A DNA stretch of 20,734 nt from a virus: positions 1 through 20,734 of the IMG/VR virus record IMGVR_UViG_3300041403_000394; one strand, 5' to 3'. The translations under genes were made by a program, and so were the position numbers. The notes under the pieces were generated by a model. The model was not told where the DNA came from. It saw only the letters and a program-made list of their open reading frames with translations, and did not search any database. Below, piece after piece: positions 5,272-13,400 of the stretch; within the stretch, counting starts at the first letter, position 1, and each line of letters starts with the position of its first letter.

Positions 5272-7190
5272 GTAACTACCTGCCTACCGATTACCAAAAC
5301 TTTATCGCACTTTCTCGTTATGCCCGTTGGCTTCCTGAAGAGGGTCGTCGTGAGACTTTCTCTGAGACTGTTGCACGGTATATGAACAATGTTGTAGCAG
5401 AGAAGATTAACCAAATTAGTTCTAATGATGCTAGTAATGCCTATGATGAGATTCATGAAGCTATCCTTAATCTTGAGGTCATGCCCTCTATGCGATCACT
5501 AATGACAGCAGGACCAGCAGCTAACCGTGACAACACCTGTATGTACAACTGTAGCTACTTGCCTGTAGATGATCCTAAGTCTTTTGATGAGGCTATGTTC
5601 ATTCTACTGTGTGGCACAGGGGTAGGCTTCTCTGTTGAACGTCAGTATATCTCTAAGCTACCAGAGGTACCTGACACCCTCTACAACAGCGACACAGTGA
5701 TTGCAGTTAAGGACAGTAAAGAGGGTTGGGCTAAAGCATACCGTCAACTCCTGAGCCTCCTCTGGGCTGGTGAGGTGCCTAAGTGGGATGTATCTAAGGT
5801 CCGTCCTGCTGGTGCTAAACTCAAGACCTTTGGTGGTCGTGCTTCTGGTCCTGCACCCTTGGTTGATCTGTTTAACTTCACTATCTCTAAGTTCCGAGGT
5901 GCTACAGGACGTAAGCTGAACTCAGTAGAATGCCACGACATCATGTGTAAGATTGGTGAGGTTGTAGTTGTTGGTGGTGTACGCCGCTCTGCTATGATTT
6001 CCTTGAGTAACCTGTCTGATGATCGTATGCGTCATGCTAAGAGTGGTCAATGGTGGGAGCATCAGGGTCAACGTGCTTTGGCTAACAACTCTGTAGCCTA
6101 CACTGAGAAGCCTGACGTAGAGACCTTCATGCGTGAGTGGACAGCACTAATTGAGAGTAAGTCTGGTGAACGTGGTATCTTCAATCGTGTAGCATCACAG
6201 AAACAAGCAGCTAAGAATGATCGTCGTGATCCTAACTTTGAGTTTGGTACTAACCCTTGTTCAGAGATTATCTTGCGACCATATCAGTTCTGTAACCTGA
6301 CGGAGGTAGTTGTACGTGCTACTGATACACTGGAAGATTTGGAGCGGAAAGTACGCTTGGCTACTATCTTGGGTACAATCCAATCTACCTATACTCACTT
6401 CCCTTATCTGAGGAAGATTTGGCAGAAGAATACTGAAGAAGAGCGTCTGCTTGGGGTAAGCCTTACAGGTATCATGGACAATCCCCTGATGACTACAAAG
6501 AACCAAGGACTGGAGAAAACTCTTGAATACCTTAAATCTGTGGCTGTGGCTACTAATGCAGAGTGGGCTGAACGCCTTGGTATCCCTGTTAGTGCTGCTA
6601 TCACTTGTGTCAAACCTAGTGGTACTGTCTCCCAGCTTGTTGATTCTGCTAGTGGTATTCATACTCGTCACTCAGATTATTATATCCGTACTGTCCGGGG
6701 TGATTCTAAAGACCCACTAACACAGTTGATGATCGACCAAGGGGTTCCTTCTGAACCTTGTGTAATGAAGCCTGATACTACTACAGTGTTTAGCTTCCCT
6801 GTCAAGGCTCCAGAGGGTGCTGTAACTCGTAATGACATGACTGCTGTTGAACAACTAGAGACTTGGTTGATGTATCAGCGTCATTGGTGTGAGCATAAGC
6901 CTAGTGTGACTGTGAGTGTTAAAGATGATGAGTGGATGGACGTAGGGGCTTTTGTCTATAAGTACTTTGATGAGATGTCTGGTGTGTCCTTCCTTCCTTA
7001 TGATGGTGGTACATATCAACAGGCACCTTATCAGGAGTGCTCTAAGGAAGACTATGAGGCATTGCTTGAGAAGTCACCCACAACTATTGACTGGTCTAAG
7101 CTAGGGGAGTATGAGGCTGAAGACAACACATCAGGTATGCAGTCTCTTGCTTGTAGTTCTGATGGTTGTGAGATTGTTGATCTAACGTAA
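5268..7190 (+). CDS. nrdJ: Class II (adenosylcobalamin-dependent) ribonucleotide reductase, monomeric type
   Basis: A 640-residue enzyme reducing ribonucleotides to deoxyribonucleotides with a B12-generated thiyl radical. The active-site set is visible: N329, C331 and E333 in GTNPCSEI, and C342 in FCNLTEVV, whose usual redox partner is near C91 or C95 (CMYNCSYLP). GVSLTGIMDNP and CVKPSGTVSQL are family blocks. The end has a redox cysteine pair C629-x4-C634 (ACSSDGCE), as in the Lactobacillus triphosphate reductase, for re-reduction by a small thiol protein. No class I small subunit or class III activase is present. The length fits the monomeric class II group, somewhat shorter than the Lactobacillus enzyme. 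The glutaredoxin 50 bases downstream is a likely electron donor (inference). Confidence 0.95.
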   Translation: MSNYLPTDYQNFIALSRYARWLPEEGRRETFSETVARYMNNVVAEKINQISSNDASNAYDEIHEAILNLEVMPSMRSLMTAGPAANRDNTCMYNCSYLPVDDPKSFDEAMFILLCGTGVGFSVERQYISKLPEVPDTLYNSDTVIAVKDSKEGWAKAYRQLLSLLWAGEVPKWDVSKVRPAGAKLKTFGGRASGPAPLVDLFNFTISKFRGATGRKLNSVECHDIMCKIGEVVVVGGVRRSAMISLSNLSDDRMRHAKSGQWWEHQGQRALANNSVAYTEKPDVETFMREWTALIESKSGERGIFNRVASQKQAAKNDRRDPNFEFGTNPCSEIILRPYQFCNLTEVVVRATDTLEDLERKVRLATILGTIQSTYTHFPYLRKIWQKNTEEERLLGVSLTGIMDNPLMTTKNQGLEKTLEYLKSVAVATNAEWAERLGIPVSAAITCVKPSGTVSQLVDSASGIHTRHSDYYIRTVRGDSKDPLTQLMIDQGVPSEPCVMKPDTTTVFSFPVKAPEGAVTRNDMTAVEQLETWLMYQRHWCEHKPSVTVSVKDDEWMDVGAFVYKYFDEMSGVSFLPYDGGTYQQAPYQECSKEDYEALLEKSPTTIDWSKLGEYEAEDNTSGMQSLACSSDGCEIVDLT

Positions 7191-7239
7191 ACAATAAGTC
7201 CTGAGCAAGACAATAAAAGGCTCATTAAGGAGTGTTACA

Positions 7240-7500
7240 ATGAGTAATTTCTACACAGTAATCAGTCGTAACAACTGTCAATACTGCACAATGGTACTAG
7301 AAGACCTTTATGAAGCAGGGGAACGACCAATAGTCCACCATGTAGATAAAGACCCTTCTATCAGGACACTAATGCTTATGGCTGGTCTTAAGACTGTCCC
7401 TCAAGTGTTTGCACCTGATGGTTATCATATTGGTGGTTATTCTGAGACAGTTCAGTGGCTACTAGATAAAGAGATGGATGATACTAATGATCCTTATTGA
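7240..7500 (+). CDS. Glutaredoxin
   Basis: An 86-residue thioredoxin-fold protein. It has the redox motif C13-QY-C16 (NNCQYCTM), the cis-proline loop TVPQVF at about residues 52-57 and the glutathione-side GGYSE at about 65-69, all in glutaredoxin order. It would reduce disulfides using glutathione and could recycle the reductase just upstream. The ribosome site is good (AAGGAG nine bases before the ATG) in the 49-base spacer after the reductase gene. The C-terminus is acidic (KEMDDTNDPY). Confidence 0.93.
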   Translation: MSNFYTVISRNNCQYCTMVLEDLYEAGERPIVHHVDKDPSIRTLMLMAGLKTVPQVFAPDGYHIGGYSETVQWLLDKEMDDTNDPY

Positions 7501-7511
7501 AGGTACATAAA

Positions 7512-8207
7512 GTGCAACAGAAGCCTAAGCCAAAAACACGTCGAGTAACTACCAAACATGATGCTAATAAGTCTTCCTTTGAGTTGCTACCTAAAACTGA
7601 AAACCAGAGGCTCTACATAGAAGCACTTAATGAGTGTAACCAAGTAGTAGTCATGGGACCAGCAGGAACAGGAAAGACTTATGTTGTAGCTACCTATGCA
7701 GCTAGTGAGTATAATCTAAAGAACATTGACAAGATCGTCATCACTAGACCTCATGTAGCTGTAGGTAAAGACATTGGGTTCCTTCCCGGTACTCTTGAAG
7801 AGAAGTGCGCTCCGTGGGCTTTACCTGTCATTGACGTACTTGAGAAGCATCTAGGTAAGGGGGTTGTAGAAACTGGACTTAAGAATGGTAATATTGAGAC
7901 TGTACCACTAGCACTCATCCGAGGGAGGTCTTTTGACAACACACTAATCATTATTGATGAAGCACAGAACCTAACAGTGGAAGAACTTAAAGCTCTAGTC
8001 ACTCGTGTAGGGGAAGGCTCTAAGTTGGTAATCAATGGGGATGTACAACAGTCTGACCTTAAGCAAGGAGACGGGTTGACAAAGCTGGTACACCTTGTTA
8101 AGAAGTATACTATGCCAATCCCAGTAATTGAGTTTGGTGTAGACGACATCATAAGGAGTAACGTAACAGCCCTATGGGTTAAGACGTTTATGGCTGAAGG
8201 CATCTAA
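7512..8207 (+). CDS. PhoH-like P-loop ATPase
   Basis: About 231 residues with Walker A GPAGTGKT (about residues 49-56), Walker B LIIIDEAQN (about 145-153), and the family blocks ITRPHVAVGKDIGFLPG and NGDVQQSDL. PhoH proteins are ATPases, some with RNA helicase or nuclease activity; they are very common in marine phages and their phage role is unsettled. The N-terminal 20 residues are basic (QQKPKPKTRR) and may bind nucleic acid. A TTG at 7497 overlaps the glutaredoxin stop, but GAAGG at 7499-7503 lies eight bases before GTG 7512, so the GTG is preferred; both are possible. No N-terminal PIN domain. Confidence 0.92.
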   Translation: MQQKPKPKTRRVTTKHDANKSSFELLPKTENQRLYIEALNECNQVVVMGPAGTGKTYVVATYAASEYNLKNIDKIVITRPHVAVGKDIGFLPGTLEEKCAPWALPVIDVLEKHLGKGVVETGLKNGNIETVPLALIRGRSFDNTLIIIDEAQNLTVEELKALVTRVGEGSKLVINGDVQQSDLKQGDGLTKLVHLVKKYTMPIPVIEFGVDDIIRSNVTALWVKTFMAEGI

Positions 8208-8208
8208 A

Positions 8209-8466
8209 GTGAGGTACTACGAATATATGCTAGAGAAGAACCAACACGACAACGTAAACCACCCAAGTCACTATAATGAGTCTGGGATCGAAGCTATCGA
8301 GGCTATTGAGGCTTCACTAGGTTCTGATGGGTTTCAGGCTTACTGTAAGGGAAACTGTATGAAGTATCTATGGCGATACCAATACAAAAATGGACTTGAG
8401 GACTTGCAGAAAGCTCGTGTCTACTTAAACTGGATGATTGAATCAATGGAGAAAGCAAATGAGTAA
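8209..8466 (+). CDS. DUF3310 protein, 85 aa
   Basis: The family signature is clear: NVNHPSHYNESGIEAIEAIE near the start, FQAYCKGNCMKYLWRY at about residues 42-57 and GLEDLQKARVYLNWMIE after it. DUF3310 is a small, mostly helical domain found in many phages; some members are annotated as nucleotide kinases by relation to T7 gp1.7, but this copy is only the short domain with no visible ATP-binding loop. The start is GTG 8209, eight bases after GAAGG at 8196-8200; an ATG at 8227 is the alternative. It ends eight bases inside the next gene. The location at the end of the nucleotide block fits a nucleotide-related role (inference). Confidence 0.88.
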   Translation: MRYYEYMLEKNQHDNVNHPSHYNESGIEAIEAIEASLGSDGFQAYCKGNCMKYLWRYQYKNGLEDLQKARVYLNWMIESMEKANE

Positions 8467-8770
8467 CAACCTAAAAGCATTTATTGTAGCCTTCCTTACA
8501 GGCATCCTAGTCCTGTTTGCTGCACAAGAGGCTCTCTCTGATGAGTTGGATAACTGTCAGAACTTCGCTAATCGTTATGTAGGTCCAGTAACAGATGCTC
8601 GTGATGCAGGTACACCACCAGAGGTAATCTTTCAGCAACTTGTTATGGTAGGGTTTAACCCTGAAGGTGCCTACAACCTAGTCCAGACTGTCTACCTACT
8701 ACATAAAGACAGTAGTAAAGAAGAGGTGCTAGCCAGCTTTATGAATTGGTGTGTAGGGGAGGGTGTATGA
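8459..8770 (+). CDS. Exported small protein with signal peptide, 103 aa
   Basis: The ATG at 8459 follows GGAG at 8448-8451 by seven bases; an upstream TTG at 8438 lacks a ribosome site. The N-terminus is a classic signal sequence: short polar start, hydrophobic core AFIVAFLTGILVLFAA, and a plausible cut after ALS at about residue 28. The mature part of about 75 residues is predicted helical with exactly two cysteines, C33 and C98, able to form one disulfide in the periplasm. Family not recognised. Early phage genes encoding exported proteins can be superinfection-exclusion or envelope-modifying factors, but that is only a suggestion. Its TGA overlaps the next gene's ATG as ATGA, pairing it with a membrane protein. 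Confidence 0.78.
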   Translation: MSNNLKAFIVAFLTGILVLFAAQEALSDELDNCQNFANRYVGPVTDARDAGTPPEVIFQQLVMVGFNPEGAYNLVQTVYLLHKDSSKEEVLASFMNWCVGEGV

Positions 8771-8937
8771 TTTTAGACCTACTAGTGATTGCTGCTGTAG
8801 CTATCCTTGTCTTTGTTGACTACTTTACCTACAAACACCTTAAGGACTTGGTACACGCTCATAATAGCCTAATGCTTTACCATCATTATTTCTTACATTC
8901 TAAGTATGAAGACTATGGTAAGGAACCTGACGATTAG
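8767..8937 (+). CDS. Single-pass membrane protein, 56 aa
   Basis: Starts at ATG 8767 after a purine-rich ribosome site (GGGGAGGG, ending about three bases before the ATG), overlapping the exported-protein stop. Residues 2-20 are one hydrophobic helix (ILDLLVIAAVAILVFVDYF), followed by a tail rich in histidine and tyrosine (VHAHNSLMLYHHYFLHSKY) and an acidic end. Family not recognised. It is the last gene of the rightward operon and sits directly before the terminator. The overlap with the exported protein suggests the two act together at the inner membrane or periplasm. Confidence 0.72.
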   Translation: MILDLLVIAAVAILVFVDYFTYKHLKDLVHAHNSLMLYHHYFLHSKYEDYGKEPDD

Positions 8938-8946
8938 ACAAAAAGA

Positions 8947-8990
8947 AACCCTCTCTAGCGTAATGCCGGAGAGGGTTCTATTATTTTTTA
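8947..8990. terminator. Bidirectional rho-independent terminator between convergent operons
   Basis: A perfect nine-base-pair stem, AACCCTCTC with GAGAGGGTT (8947-8955 and 8969-8977), closes a 13-base loop. On the plus strand it is followed by a T run at 8984-8989. On the minus strand the reverse complement is followed by TTTCTTTTTG. It lies exactly between the last rightward stop (8937) and the last leftward stop (8981), so it can end both transcripts. The plus-side T run falls in the final lysine codons of the spanin gene. Confidence 0.88.
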
Positions 8991-9373
8991 CGTCTGAAGA
9001 TGTTTACTAAAGATCGTCCCATTTCACCGGGACTTGGTAGGAGCCAACCTAAGATCAACAAGAGAATGACCCAAGGGGGTATTTCATTGATCTCTATATA
9101 CTCTACGGAATCTGAAGCCACTTTGTTGCGGTCTGAGGACTGTTTTATTATTCTTGCTTGCGGTCTAACTATAGATTGTTCAGTATTGTTGGTAGTTCCC
9201 ACTGTCTGAGTGTTAGTCTTACCAGCTTGTACGTTAGCAGCTACGTTAGTCCCGCCCGATAGGAGGTCTAGGGGGTTGCTGCATCCCGCCATTAGGAGAA
9301 TACCACTGGAGACCAAAAGCCAGCGCAGAGTACGTAAAGACGGGCCACACAAGGACTTCAATAAGGCTCTCAT
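8981..9373 (-). CDS. Candidate unimolecular spanin (lipoprotein with C-terminal membrane span)
   Basis: 130 residues with a lipoprotein signal (WLLVSSGILLMAGC; lipobox LMAGC, lipidated Cys31), about 65 residues of polar periplasmic linker rich in Asn, Thr and Gln, and a C-terminal membrane helix at about 99-113 (IPPWVILLLILGWLL), then a basic end (IFRRKK). A lipid anchor at one end and an inner-membrane helix at the other is the layout of u-spanins such as T1 gp11 (of similar size), which fuse the two membranes at lysis. The ATG at 9373 has GGAG seven bases upstream. It begins 128 bases inside the preceding holin-like gene in another frame. It is the last gene of the lysis cassette. Function is by topology and context, not proven. 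Confidence 0.72.
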   Translation of the reverse strand: MRALLKSLCGPSLRTLRWLLVSSGILLMAGCSNPLDLLSGGTNVAANVQAGKTNTQTVGTTNNTEQSIVRPQARIIKQSSDRNKVASDSVEYIEINEIPPWVILLLILGWLLPSPGEMGRSLVNIFRRKK

Positions 9374-9476
9374 CTTTAGTCTCCACTAGGTAGGCAAACC
9401 ATATAAGTAGTGCTATAGCTAACTCACGCTTATAGCTTTTCTTATTTGTTGCTGTTAATTCTGTCTTCGACTGCAT
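9246..9476 (-). CDS. Two-TM small membrane protein, holin candidate, 76 aa
   Basis: The product has a polar basic N-terminus (SKTELTATNKKSYKR), a first membrane helix (ELAIALLIWFAYLVE), a short acidic loop (TKDESLIE), a second helix (VLVWPVFTYSALAFGLQWY) and a proline-rich tail. Two spans, small size and position next to an endolysin suggest a class II-type holin that permeabilises the inner membrane. The start is uncertain: ATG 9476 (AAGG ten bases upstream) is preferred over ATG 9500 or TTG 9503, which lack a ribosome site. The last 128 bases also encode the start of the spanin candidate in a different frame. No sequence family is recognised with certainty. Confidence 0.65.
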   Translation of the reverse strand: MQSKTELTATNKKSYKRELAIALLIWFAYLVETKDESLIEVLVWPVFTYSALAFGLQWYSPNGGMQQPPRPPIGRD

Positions 9477-9708
9477 CTCGGATAGCCTTAATGTTCTCAT
9501 CAATTCTGGCTAATGAGACTGCTTGATTTTGTACCAAACCCTCAAGAGTTTCAATTCTTGCCTCATGCCTAACAATCTCAGTCTCATTATTATCTACATC
9601 ATTACGTAGGGTAGCTACAAACCATATGAGAGCAATCGTCTGAGCAGCTATGGCTAGAATGAAAGTGATAGGTACGCTCTTGTTTAGGTGCCACTCGTTA
9701 GCCATCAC
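9442..9708 (-). CDS. Membrane-anchored coiled-coil protein of the lysis cassette, 88 aa
   Basis: One N-terminal membrane helix (VPITFILAIAAQTIALIWFVATL, about residues 12-34) followed by a long charged helix with heptad spacing (NNETEIVRHEARIETLEGLV, continuing ARIDENIKAIRDAVEDRI). This layout recalls short holin-like or i-spanin-like phage proteins and cannot be settled by eye. GTG 9708 has AAGG seven bases upstream and overlaps the endolysin stop as GTGA; ATG 9705 is the alternative start. It sits between the endolysin and the two-TM protein, so a role in the timing or membrane step of lysis is likely. Confidence 0.72.
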   Translation of the reverse strand: MMANEWHLNKSVPITFILAIAAQTIALIWFVATLRNDVDNNETEIVRHEARIETLEGLVQNQAVSLARIDENIKAIRDAVEDRINSNK

Positions 9709-10079
9709 GGGTAAACCTTTCTAGAAAGCTGAAAGTGAGGCCCATCTGGAAAGCTCTTCCAATCACCACCCCACTCAAGGTCTATATCAAGTTCCTCAGC
9801 AGCTTGCTTCATAGCATCCGCAATAGGGTAGAAGTACTCCCAGTCCCAGCTAACAGGGTAAGGTACAAGGTCCACAGCATGTCCTGTAAGGTGCCTAGAG
9901 TTCATTGTAGTGGACTTACCTGTAGCTACCAACTTCCTCTGGCGGTCAATGTTACGGACACCCTCAATAACACTAAAGTCTTGCTCAGTGATCTGAATAG
10001 CCCGTTTAACTACAGCAATCAAGTCAGGGTGTACCCCCGAAAGATTCTGCATACTGCGTTGTGATAGTGAATAACTCAT
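9705..10079 (-). CDS. Endolysin: M15-family peptidase (L-Ala-D-Glu or D-Ala-D-Ala peptidase)
   Basis: A 124-residue zinc peptidase that cuts peptidoglycan stem peptides, like T5 endolysin. The zinc site is complete: H63 and D70 in SRHLTGHAVDL and H115 in GPHFQL. The catalytic glutamate is E102 in LEWGGDW. N-terminally, VIEGVRNIDRQRKLVATGKS is the usual substrate-side block. The protein is a bare catalytic domain with no cell-wall-binding module and no signal sequence, so it needs a holin to reach the wall. The ATG overlaps the stop of the gene before as ATGA, and AAGGAA lies about eight bases upstream. Confidence 0.94.
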   Translation of the reverse strand: MSYSLSQRSMQNLSGVHPDLIAVVKRAIQITEQDFSVIEGVRNIDRQRKLVATGKSTTMNSRHLTGHAVDLVPYPVSWDWEYFYPIADAMKQAAEELDIDLEWGGDWKSFPDGPHFQLSRKVYP

Positions 10080-10447
10080 TTGATAGATTCCTTAAAGTAT
10101 TGTTCGATTCTGTTTTCCCACCACTCAAGTCCCTCTTTATCAGGTTCCCTATCTAGGTGCTTCCAATAGAGGTTACGCCAATAACCAAGATCAACTAATT
10201 CAGGTTTACTCTCAATAGTGTGGTAGCCATCACTTGTGGAGAAATGGTACTTGAAGGTCAGAGACTTTAGGATGTCTGTAGGTTTTACTACATATACCTT
10301 AGAGGTACCTACAAGCACCCCATCAGAATACCACTCATAAGTCTCTGACCCCCGTTTAAGTTTACTAAAAGGAACAGCCCCATTAGTTCTTCCAATTAAG
10401 GAGTTCCCCGGTACGAGGTCTCCCATGATACTTACTGGTCCAAACAT
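10076..10447 (-). CDS. Small virion-associated protein with Ig-like and DUF4214-like segments
   Basis: 123 residues lying between the tail-tip protein J and the endolysin. Residues about 35-80 look like an Ig/PKD-type beta domain (YEWYSDGVLVGTSKVYVVKP, then SLTFKYHFSTSDGYHTIES). Residues about 88-112 resemble DUF4214 (YWRNLYWKHLDREPDKEGLEWW), a small helical module found in secreted and surface proteins. A tail-tip accessory or adhesion protein is a reasonable guess from position and domains. The start is fixed by AAAGGAG at 10454-10460, six bases before ATG 10447; a GTG at 10468 lies upstream of that site and is rejected. Confidence 0.72.
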   Translation of the reverse strand: MFGPVSIMGDLVPGNSLIGRTNGAVPFSKLKRGSETYEWYSDGVLVGTSKVYVVKPTDILKSLTFKYHFSTSDGYHTIESKPELVDLGYWRNLYWKHLDREPDKEGLEWWENRIEQYFKESIK

Positions 10448-10453
10448 TTGAGA

Positions 10454-10460
10454 CTCCTTT
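10454..10460 (-). promoter_or_regulatory. Shine-Dalgarno fixing the start at 10447
   Basis: AAAGGAG on the minus strand ends six bases before ATG 10447. It lies inside any longer reading from GTG 10468, so it sets the start of the Ig/DUF4214-like gene. Confidence 0.7.
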
Positions 10461-10489
10461 AGCCGCACAGCCCGTTAGGGCGTTAAGGT

Positions 10490-13400
10490 TTATCCGCATA
10501 GGTAGATACAAGCTACCATCTTTACTTCTGTTGGGGAACTGAAGGTTACATCTTCTCGTGCCTTAGCGACAGTATAACTACGAACAATATCGTCAGATTG
10601 CTTCATACCTTTACCGGGTGTAGAAGAAGTAACGATAAGGTCACCTTTAGATATATTACCGTTCTCACCGATTACGTTGATAGCACCTTCACCTACAGCG
10701 TTTACCCTAATTAGGTTGTAGTCTTCGTGATAGATGGTTGGGTCTGCTGTAAGCACTGGTTCAGCTTCAGGGTCTAAGGCTATAGCCGCTATTGTCGCGT
10801 CCTTATCAACGAAAGCTGGTGGGGTAATCCAACCTGTCAACATATTCTGACACACACCGATAGCAGCTTTTTCGTTAGGTACTGAAGAGAGAGTTACTTC
10901 AGAATGACCATCCGTAATAGTTTTAGCTAAAATACGGACATCTACCAAAATGTCGCCAACTTCTGGAGTAACAGTTTTGTTTATCATAGAGATGTGAGCG
11001 CCCGTGAAAGGATCATACGTCCCCGCAGAGGCAAAGTAACCATTAGGGCTACCTGAAGCAGCGTTAAAGGCATACCCATCCCCGCCACCGGATACACCAC
11101 TCAAGGCGATCTCTGCAATACCACCACTAGCTGTTCTTGCGTAGATTGCTTTAGTGCCAGAACCTCCACTATTCTCTACCCAAAGTGTTCTATCCCTAGA
11201 ACCAATAGTACCAGCGTTTGCAAAAAAGTACGCGGCTACACCACCAGAGTTTGAAGCATAGAGACTCTGGGTTGCTCCGTTATTCGCATAAACCGACAAG
11301 GTTCTTTGAGTCCCCCCACCCGTTGTCATAGTGACTCCAGTGGAACCGTTATAAGTAGTGATCGTAGAGTTTCCTGTCAGATCACCACGAACGGTTACAT
11401 CATTGAACTCAGCATCACCTGTATCAGCATCAATCCTCCAACCAGCAGAACCCGAGACGTAGTTTGAACTTTCGATGTCTGTAGTGATTTGGACAGCACC
11501 ATCAGGGGTGGTGAAAGTAATATCCGTGGTGGTTGTATCACCGGGAGCAACTACAGCAGTGTACTCACTTGACCACTCTTGTTTATCCCATGCAGTTTTA
11601 GTTGTCTGCAAAGGTAATTGGGTTTTAAGCCAACCAGAAGTAAGCCCTGTGAAAGCACCTGTAGAAGCATTGAAGCTAGTCGCACTTGGGGTAGATGGTG
11701 GGGTATCTTGTAGTGTCTGGTAGTAAACCTTACCTGTGTAGATACTGTCCCCATCGGCACCATCTGTCACGGCGGCAGAAGTTGTAGCACTAGCATTGGC
11801 AGAGTAGGCACTCTCATTGCCAGAGAAATCTACAGCCTTGATACGATAATAGTAAGTCGTACTATCGGTGAGGCTAACGTCAGACCAACCTGTACCTGCT
11901 GTAGTATCTACCAAGGTTGTTGGATTACTTGATGTTCCGCGATAGATGTTGTAAAGGAAGATGTCGTTAGCCGCTGAACTGTCCGTGTTTGTAGTTACAG
12001 CATTCCACCCCAACTTAATAGTTCCATAACCAGCAGTAGCTGTAAGACCTGTGGGCGCATTGGGAATTGTACCGTCCTTGACGGAAGTCGTAAACGTAAC
12101 AGACCGCCACTCTGATTTCTGGTCAAAGGTGTTAAAGGCCCGCACTCGGATGTTGTAGATGATACCATCCAGAACAGGCTTAATAACGTATTGAGTGGTT
12201 GGCTCCCTGACTGTAATACCAGCGAACTTTACAGTGTTCCGCTCGGGTGAAGCCAACAGTTGCGCTCTAAAGGCTTCCTCATCAAGGCCAGAACCACCAC
12301 CAGTATTGTAGAAGTCAAAACCATCTTGGTCAGGTTGACGGAAGAGGATTTCAATGTAGCCTTTGTAGATGAACTGTTCTCGTGTAGTTACTGCACTTGC
12401 TTCAGCTACAATACCACCGTATGCAGAGTAGTCAATGGAATCGTTGACAGTCCACTCAAGTTCATATCTATTAGCACTAGGAGAAGAATCCCAATCAACC
12501 AAGATACCATTTACGAAAGTACCATCAGAAGCAACAACCCCATAAGCAGAAGCTGTAAGGTTACTAACTGGCTCTGGTGTACCACTAAGGTCAGTGTCAT
12601 TACTGATAATGTCTTCTTCTTCAGCATCCCAATCAAAAGCAGCCTCTGAAGTTTCCCTCAGAGTTAGTGTGATACGAAGGTCTCCAGCCTCTTGGTCACT
12701 ACCAAACTGCCAACCAACAACCTCAAACTCTTTATCGGTCCAACCGTAGCGGTCAATAGTAAGAGCAACAATCTCACCAACTTCTACATCAAACGCATTC
12801 AAGCCAAACTCAGCACTGAAGGTCATCTGCTCACGACCACGGAAGAGGGTCATCTTAGCAAGACGTTGTGCTGTAGCTGCACTTGTGGTAAAGGGTAGGT
12901 CTAGGTTAAGGGATTGCTCTACATCATTATCCTGTGCTAGGAATGTTGCAGATTCAATAGGCGGATAATCAGCAGCGATGTACCTTTGGCTGGCATCAGT
13001 AAAGATACCTTGGACCCTGTTGAATTGGTCACGAAGGTTTACACGAGTTTGTAGATTTATGTCAGAGCGAAGATCATCAAGAGTGAATGTCTTAGTGGGG
13101 GCATTATACTCACCAACTTGCAACTTCCACTTACCACCACCCCAGAAGAGAGTACCAGCACATGCTGTAGTCAGTTCCTGTAGAACATCACCATAGGGTT
13201 GGTCTGCCCTAACTACACCATTGATAGTATATCTTTTTTCTGTAGAGGCATCTGCTAAGGTTACATTCTCATCACAAGTGTTAGCAGCAGCAGAGAATAT
13301 GGTGTCATCTACTTCAGGGTCATTAAGACCATAAGAACTTGTCAGGTAGTCACGGACACACAAAGCAGCATTGTTAGAGTAGGCTGTTGTGGATGTAATT

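Noticed and set aside
6261-6671. A leftward 136-residue frame opposite the ribonucleotide reductase
   Set aside because: It is antisense to conserved catalytic blocks of the reductase, in a region with no other leftward gene.
7197-7232. Possible terminator hairpin after the reductase gene (TGAGC with GCTCA arms)
   Set aside because: The stem is only five base pairs with a 13-base loop and no T-tract follows; the spacer mainly holds the glutaredoxin ribosome site.
9000-9209. A rightward 69-residue frame opposite the spanin candidate
   Set aside because: It lies beyond the bidirectional terminator, opposite a gene with a clear lipobox and membrane span, and has no ribosome site.
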